From NCBI GenBank assembly GCA_001786395.1, contig MFWN01000081.1, positions 19,541 to 29,751 on the forward strand: DNA of 10,211 nucleotides, written 5' to 3'. Shown piece after piece: positions 7,064 through 10,211 of the stretch. This DNA is from Candidatus Pacearchaeota archaeon RBG_13_36_9. GTDB taxonomy: Archaea > Nanobdellota > Nanobdellia > Pacearchaeales > GW2011-AR1. Position 1 is the first letter of the stretch. Each line of letters begins with the position of its first letter. The position numbers and the translations under genes were made by a program. Under the pieces are notes generated by a model. It saw only the letters and a list, made by a program, of their open reading frames with translations, did no database searches and was not told the origin of the DNA.

Positions 7064-8962
7064 TTATCCGAATTGTATATCTAAATTTTCAGTCTGAATT
7101 TTATTGTAATTTTCTTGCAATTCCTCTACTTCAGTCGGCTTTCCAAAATTTGTGGCATCTATCCTGAGCCTGCCTGACTCAAGCTCTGATTCTGTGACAT
7201 AATATTTTTGTGTCCCTCCTCCTGAAACAGCAAAGCTTACCACCTGCTCTGGAATCTCCAGAGTAAAACACTTCTCCTCTGTTGCCCCAAACATTGCAGA
7301 AATTCCAGACTTGGCAACATCTATGCACTTTTCTGTCTTGCTTCCGGCAAGGGCAATAGTAGAGTTGGCATAAACATAAACTCTTACCTCATAATCCCCT
7401 TCTGTCATCTCTATGTTTTTTTGCTCAGGATAAACAACAGTTGTAACCTCCTCTCCTGAATTTTCTGTGAAAGTAACAATGGCATATTCTTCACTTAAGC
7501 TGCTCCCCTCTTTGGCTACTTCAAGCTCCAGATTATATTTCTTATCCAAAACTACAACTGCCTCTCCTACAGTTACAGTGCTCTGCACAAGTTTTGCTGT
7601 CTTATATCCCTCTGCCTCTGCAATTATATAGCCATTAACGCACTGCGGGAAACTTGCTGTAAGTACAGCATCCTGCCCTTCTATTATGCTATCACCAACA
7701 TAACAGCTAGTATCAAAACATTTGTACTTTATAGTAGCAGGAACCGGGTCTAATTGGGTATTATAAGTGTAAACTTTCATTTCAGTAAGCTTCTTTTCAC
7801 ACAATTCTGGCACAACTTCCGGCAATCCTTCCACATCTGGCGCCTTTCTGGGAGTGTTTTTATCAATTATAACTGCTACCGGAAACTGGAAAATTTCCTC
7901 TCCATCATAAATCTGTATTAAAACAGGATAGGAAAAATCATAGACAAAATGATAGGGCACATAGCAAAATCCCAAAATGCCGAGCCCTTCCTGCAGTCCA
8001 ACTGGCTCTGCCATTAAAATGTTGCTTTCGCTCGGCCACACCTCAAATTTCATGGGCCAGTTTCTCAGATAGAGAAAATTAACCTCTTCTTCCACTCTCT
8101 CGCCTAAATCCTGGACAAAATACTTGTTTTCTTCTTTCCCTAAATTATAATAGTCTCCCTTAATTTTTATTGCCCTGGTATTTGCCTCAAGAGCCTGGGT
8201 AAGATTCTCTCTTACAGCTGCCTTGGACCAGATTTTAGGGGCACATCCAAGATCACTTCCATCAACTGGCGCATAAAGCCTTAAAATATCCACCCCATAG
8301 TTCTCTAAAAATTCAGTTTCCTGTTCCTTGTTATAAATCTCGCTGGCAAGCCCATAAAACTTTCCTAATTTTGAGTCCACCTCTACCTTATGCTCGCTCT
8401 TTGTTCCTCTGCTGTCTTCAAAAGAAACTGCTAAGGGCATTGTTACATCCACGTTTATTTTCGTGTCCTCTATTGTTACTGCAGTATCAATGTCCCCTTT
8501 ATCTACTGTAAATCCGCTCTGCTCAAACTCTGAAAAGCTGCACTCGTCTATTCTTTCTATAAGGTACAGCCTCAATTGCTCTTCCATTTTTTTCTTGCTC
8601 GGTATCTGCTCCTTAACTATTCCGTTTCCTGAAACATAATACCAATAAGGAACTGCCCCCATAAAGTCCAGTTGCGAGGAAAAGGGCATGTAATCGCTTC
8701 CAGGCTCAAATTCAGGAAGTTCAAGATAACCGGCTTGGGAGCCTATTGTAAGAGCAGCCATCCTGGTCTCTTCCTCGATGCAGCTCGAGAAATAATCATA
8801 AACAGGCCTTACTTCTTTAGGAGTTGTAGAGATTGTAAAGCTGCCTCTAAACACATAAACCAAGATAATAGCTGCCACTAAGAATATAGCAATTATTATG
8901 AAGATTGCCAGGCTTGCAGCCTTCTTGCTCTTAACATTAATCTTTTTTAGTCTCTTTATCAT
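7064..8962 (-). CDS. Membrane-anchored exoprotein with pilin-like N-terminus (632 aa), function unknown
   Basis: The N-terminus is basic (KRLKK ... KSKK) and is followed by a 23-residue hydrophobic helix at 16-38 (ASLAIFIIIAIFLVAAIILVYVF). The KKA-ASLA junction resembles an archaeal class III (prepilin-type) signal, although the usual acidic residue just after the cleavage site is missing. Residues 54-80 (SSCIEEE, IGSQAGYL) and 332-343 (FCYVPYHFVYDF) are motifs I recall from DPANN surface proteins that begin 'KKGQVTVFIII'. Residues about 388-453 look like a carboxypeptidase-regulatory/Ig-like beta domain with four or more cysteines (KCFDTSC, FPQCVNGY). A last beta domain at about 546-598 has AKSGISAMFGATEEKC and GGGTQKYY. 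The protein should be fixed by its N-terminus with the bulk outside. No ATG, GTG or TTG lies between the chosen start and the membrane helix, which fixes the start despite the 26-nt overlap with the upstream small gene. Confidence 0.88.
   Translation of the reverse strand: MIKRLKKINVKSKKAASLAIFIIIAIFLVAAIILVYVFRGSFTISTTPKEVRPVYDYFSSCIEEETRMAALTIGSQAGYLELPEFEPGSDYMPFSSQLDFMGAVPYWYYVSGNGIVKEQIPSKKKMEEQLRLYLIERIDECSFSEFEQSGFTVDKGDIDTAVTIEDTKINVDVTMPLAVSFEDSRGTKSEHKVEVDSKLGKFYGLASEIYNKEQETEFLENYGVDILRLYAPVDGSDLGCAPKIWSKAAVRENLTQALEANTRAIKIKGDYYNLGKEENKYFVQDLGERVEEEVNFLYLRNWPMKFEVWPSESNILMAEPVGLQEGLGILGFCYVPYHFVYDFSYPVLIQIYDGEEIFQFPVAVIIDKNTPRKAPDVEGLPEVVPELCEKKLTEMKVYTYNTQLDPVPATIKYKCFDTSCYVGDSIIEGQDAVLTASFPQCVNGYIIAEAEGYKTAKLVQSTVTVGEAVVVLDKKYNLELEVAKEGSSLSEEYAIVTFTENSGEEVTTVVYPEQKNIEMTEGDYEVRVYVYANSTIALAGSKTEKCIDVAKSGISAMFGATEEKCFTLEIPEQVVSFAVSGGGTQKYYVTESELESGRLRIDATNFGKPTEVEELQENYNKIQTENLDIQFG
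8849..8917 (-). other. N-terminal transmembrane / pilin-like helix of the 632-aa protein
   Basis: Residues 16-38 are uninterrupted hydrophobic residues after a lysine-rich head and before RGSF. A prepilin peptidase would cut at KKA-A; a plain signal anchor would leave the helix uncut. The sequence alone does not decide between these. Confidence 0.75.
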
Positions 8963-9080
8963 CTTTTTTAACCATTTTTCTTATGAGCGACATGATTTCT
9001 GTATTGATGTCTTTCTCTATAGAAGCCTTAAACTTCTCCCACAATTTTTCATCTTCTATTAAAAGCAGGTACTTTTTCAT
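8937..9080 (-). CDS. Small ribbon-helix-helix-like protein (47 aa), first gene of the operon
   Basis: The ATG at 9080 opens a 47-codon frame ending in TAA at 8937-8939. The protein starts MKKYLLLIEDEKLWEKFKAS and continues with IEKDINTEIMSLIRKMVKK and a charged tail. A short strand (KYLLLIE), a first helix (EKLWEKFKASI) and a second helix (INTEIMSLIRKMV) follow the strand-helix-helix order of MetJ/Arc-type DNA-binding proteins, which work as dimers on short palindromes. At 47 residues it is the usual size of the smallest such proteins. An in-frame TGA lies just upstream, so the ATG is the first possible start. Its 3' end overlaps the 632-aa gene by 26 nt, a sign of co-transcription and translational coupling. 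The product could instead be a small helical adaptor; the fold assignment is by eye. Confidence 0.6.
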   Translation of the reverse strand: MKKYLLLIEDEKLWEKFKASIEKDINTEIMSLIRKMVKKDDKETKKD

Positions 9081-9096
9081 CTTACGCTCTTTTCAG

Positions 9097-9102
9097 CTCC
9101 TC
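9097..9102 (-). promoter_or_regulatory. Shine-Dalgarno-like GAGGAG before the 47-aa gene
   Basis: The minus strand carries GAGGAG with a 16-nt spacer to the ATG at 9080. The motif is strong but the spacing is longer than usual. It implies a leadered mRNA, unlike the leaderless geometry of the two outer genes. Confidence 0.4.
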
Positions 9103-9128
9103 TTTTTTCTTGTATTTTTATATGCTAG

Positions 9129-9144
9129 AAGGTATATAAACCTT
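9129..9144. promoter_or_regulatory. Palindrome enclosing the operon TATA box, possible operator
   Basis: The plus strand reads AAGGTATATAAACCTT, with 5-nt perfect arms AAGGT and ACCTT around the TATA core. A dimeric repressor bound here would block TBP. The arms are short, so chance is possible. Confidence 0.35.
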
Positions 9145-9146
9145 TC
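9133..9146 (-). promoter_or_regulatory. TATA box and BRE-like element of the three-gene operon
   Basis: On the minus strand GAAAGG is followed by TTTATATA (box at 9133-9140), close to the archaeal consensus and the best promoter in the window. The expected transcription start is near 9111, giving a leader of about 30 nt that contains the GAGGAG motif. Confidence 0.75.
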
Positions 9147-9179
9147 TTAGTTACTAAGTAACTTAGTTAGTTAGTAAGT
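9146..9179. repeat. TTAGT/ACTAA repeat cluster upstream of the operon promoter
   Basis: Overlapping inverted repeats lie directly upstream of the BRE-like element: CTTAG-TTA-CTAAG (9146-9158), AGTTAC-TAA-GTAACT (9149-9163) and ACTTA-9 nt-TAAGT (9161-9179). Within them GTTA/TTAG units recur in tandem (TTAGTTAGTTAG at 9163-9174). The position, next to BRE/TATA on the upstream side, is where archaeal activators bind. It could also be a simple AT-rich repeat with no function. Confidence 0.5.
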
Positions 9180-9180
9180 A

Positions 9181-9215
9181 AAAGGAAAAGGAAATTGGAA
9201 GATTAAAAGAGGTAT
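9181..9215 (-). terminator. Pyrimidine-rich tract downstream of the 188-aa gene, weak terminator candidate
   Basis: Read on the minus strand, the stretch after the TAA at 9243-9245 becomes pyrimidine-rich, with CTTTTA, ATTTCC and two CCTTTT units. Archaeal termination can use several short T runs. No run exceeds four T, so some read-through into the operon is possible. Confidence 0.3.
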
Positions 9216-9242
9216 ATTTTCTGAATAATCTATCTTAATATC

Positions 9243-9809
9243 TTAATCTGTGCCTGCAAAGGGAAGTTCGTCTATAAGTCTATACTTATAGCCCTTATAA
9301 TCAAAAGAAAGCCTATTAGATCCATTATGCACTCCGAGTAGGCAACTTTCATAAAATACATATTTTGCCTCGTCTGGCAATCTAATCCCCCTCCCTATAC
9401 AGGAACGGTCTAAAGTTATCTCTACCTCAAGGGGAGCAAAGCGATCTGAGGACACCCTTGTAACCTTGTATAAACATTCCCAAAGATCTACTGAAGCGTT
9501 TCTCATTTTTAGACCTTCTAAAGTATCTCTGGGTAGAATTTTTATGCTATCTTCTACTTTTCTTATAATCTCTGTTAAATAAGTATTACTAACAAAACCC
9601 CCAACTCCCAATATTAAAGATTGTTTGTATTTTCCTCCGAGAGGACCATCTGACATTACTTCCTTTTCCCTCTCAACAGGAATAATTGAAATACCTTCTA
9701 CTAAGTAAGGAATTTTCTTATGCCCTATTTTCATAACTCCCCTACTAAAAGCTGAATTTGCAATTCTTTCTAAGTTTTTCGCTTTTCTTGTTTCGTTTTT
9801 CATTTTCAT
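9243..9809 (-). CDS. Hypothetical protein, 188 aa, probably cytoplasmic
   Basis: I do not recognise this protein. It begins with a lysine/arginine-rich helix-like segment (1-17), has no signal peptide or transmembrane segment, and contains a glycine-rich stretch (GPLGGKYKQSLILGVGGF, 55-72), a charged helix-like part (80-100), and a beta-rich C-terminal half with three scattered cysteines (112, 137, 156). No HExxH, Walker A or CxxC motif is seen. Met1 (9809) or Met3 (9803) could be the true start: the TATA box at 9852-9859 suits Met1 with a leader of about 20 nt, while a weaker TATTAAAT at 9827-9834 would suit a leaderless start at Met3. It is divergent from an Lrp-type regulator gene across 114 nt, a layout often linked to control of the divergent gene, and it lies upstream of the exoprotein operon on the same strand. 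Confidence 0.75.
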   Translation of the reverse strand: MKMKNETRKAKNLERIANSAFSRGVMKIGHKKIPYLVEGISIIPVEREKEVMSDGPLGGKYKQSLILGVGGFVSNTYLTEIIRKVEDSIKILPRDTLEGLKMRNASVDLWECLYKVTRVSSDRFAPLEVEITLDRSCIGRGIRLPDEAKYVFYESCLLGVHNGSNRLSFDYKGYKYRLIDELPFAGTD

Positions 9810-9851
9810 TACTCTGTATTTTATTTATTTAATAGTAGTATCAAATTGAAA

Positions 9852-9859
9852 TATTTAAA
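9852..9859 (-). promoter_or_regulatory. TATA box candidate for the 188-aa gene
   Basis: The minus strand reads TTTAAATA, centred about 46 nt before the ATG at 9809. This predicts a leader of about 20 nt. The region is so AT-rich that a second box at 9827-9834 cannot be excluded. Confidence 0.45.
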
Positions 9860-9893
9860 ACTTTTTAATAATACTTTTTGTAAAAACGCAATA

Positions 9894-9901
9894 TTTAAAT
9901 A
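9894..9901 (+). promoter_or_regulatory. TATA box of the Lrp/AsnC-type regulator gene
   Basis: TTTAAATA is centred about 26-27 nt before the ATG at 9924, so transcription should start at the ATG itself. No Shine-Dalgarno motif is present in between, again fitting a leaderless mRNA. Confidence 0.65.
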
Positions 9902-9923
9902 CTTAATTGAAATTATACAAAAT

Positions 9924-10211
9924 ATGGAGAAATTAGACAATTTTGACTTGAAATTAATTGCAGAATTAGAAAATGATTCAAGACAGAGTTTATCTCAAAT
10001 AGCAAAAAAACTAAGGAGCTCGCAACAGGTTATAAGTTATCGGCTACAATCTTTACAAAAAAGAGGGATAGTGAGTGGCTTTTACACGTTAATAAATTTC
10101 ACAAAGCTGGGCTATACTAATTACAGGACAATGCTCCGCCTGACAGACATTAGCGAGGAAAAATTCAAGGAGATTATTTCTTATTTAATGAAACAACCAA
10201 CTGTTTTATGG
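9924..10211 (+). CDS. Lrp/AsnC-family transcriptional regulator, N-terminal 96 aa (runs off the right edge)
   Basis: The frame is open from ATG at 9924 to the last base, 96 codons. It starts MEKLDNFDLKLIAELENDSR, the usual Lrp/AsnC opening (LDxxDxKILxxLxxNSR). The winged helix-turn-helix follows at about 21-50, with SLSQIAKKL as the first helix, SSQQVISYRLQSLQKRGIV as recognition helix and wing, and then GFYTLINFTKLGY leading into the ligand-sensing/RAM-type domain, which is cut off. The family binds DNA as dimers or octamers and often represses its own gene, sometimes in response to amino acids; the ligand cannot be predicted here. Its TATA box supports a leaderless start. Serine/glutamine-rich SSQQ at the recognition helix replaces the more usual S-x-x-T/V pattern, which may change DNA specificity. 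Confidence 0.85.
   Translation, partial: MEKLDNFDLKLIAELENDSRQSLSQIAKKLRSSQQVISYRLQSLQKRGIVSGFYTLINFTKLGYTNYRTMLRLTDISEEKFKEIISYLMKQPTVLW

Larger units (their letters stand above)
9844..9913. repeat. Direct repeats in the divergent intergenic region
   Basis: AATTGAAAT occurs at 9844-9852 and 9905-9913, AATATTTAAA at 9850-9859 and 9890-9899 (40 bp apart), and ACTTTTT at 9860-9866 and 9873-9879. A TTTTT-GT-AAAAA inverted repeat (9875-9886) lies between the two TATA boxes. Lrp-type regulators often bind several AT-rich sites in their own promoter, so these could be operators; low sequence complexity is the alternative. Confidence 0.35.

Noticed and set aside
8672..8881. Open frame of 69 codons on the plus strand
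   Set aside because: It is antisense to the start of the 632-aa gene, with no TATA box or ribosome site and no recognisable protein motif.
9146..9179. CRISPR-like or att-like repeat
   Set aside because: The repeated units are only 5-7 nt, overlap one another and have no spacers; no cas or integrase gene is present.
1..10211. tRNA, rRNA or insertion sequence
   Set aside because: No cloverleaf, rRNA core or transposase motif was noticed on either strand; nearly all the window is accounted for by coding sequence.

Overview
The window looks like a piece of a small, AT-rich archaeal genome, most likely a DPANN archaeon of the Woesearchaeota/Pacearchaeota type. The signs are archaeal TATA boxes (TTTATATA, TTTAAATA), two starts placed about 25-27 nt from their TATA box as in leaderless transcription, an Lrp/AsnC regulator, and two large exported proteins whose motifs I recognise from memory as typical of DPANN genomes. 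No database search was possible, so family statements rest on motifs visible in the translation and on recall.

Layout, left to right. (1) 1-653, minus strand: the N-terminal 217 residues of a membrane-anchored or secreted M64-like metallopeptidase; its catalytic part lies beyond the left edge. (2) 654-699: a 46-nt gap holding a T7 tract just after the stop of the next operon and a TATA box for the peptidase gene. (3) 700-9080, minus strand: a tight three-gene operon, read right to left. It has a 47-aa ribbon-helix-helix-like protein (8937-9080), a 632-aa protein with a pilin-like N-terminal membrane segment (7064-8962, overlapping the small gene by 26 nt), and a 2120-aa secreted, cysteine-rich giant protein (700-7062, one base after the stop of the 632-aa gene). 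(4) 9081-9242: the operon's control region, with a Shine-Dalgarno-like GAGGAG, a strong TTTATATA box inside a short palindrome, and a TTAGT/ACTAA repeat cluster. (5) 9243-9809, minus strand: a 188-aa protein of unknown function. (6) 9810-9923: a divergent promoter region. (7) 9924 to the right end, plus strand: an Lrp/AsnC-type regulator, cut by the window edge after 96 residues.

The main interest is the central operon. A small putative DNA-binding protein appears to be co-transcribed with a membrane-anchored, pilin-like exoprotein and a giant secreted partner. My inference is that the two large proteins form one cell-envelope structure, perhaps used in surface attachment or contact with a host cell, and that the small protein or another regulator acts at the palindromic promoter. 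Nothing in the window is mobile, ribosomal, tRNA or CRISPR.
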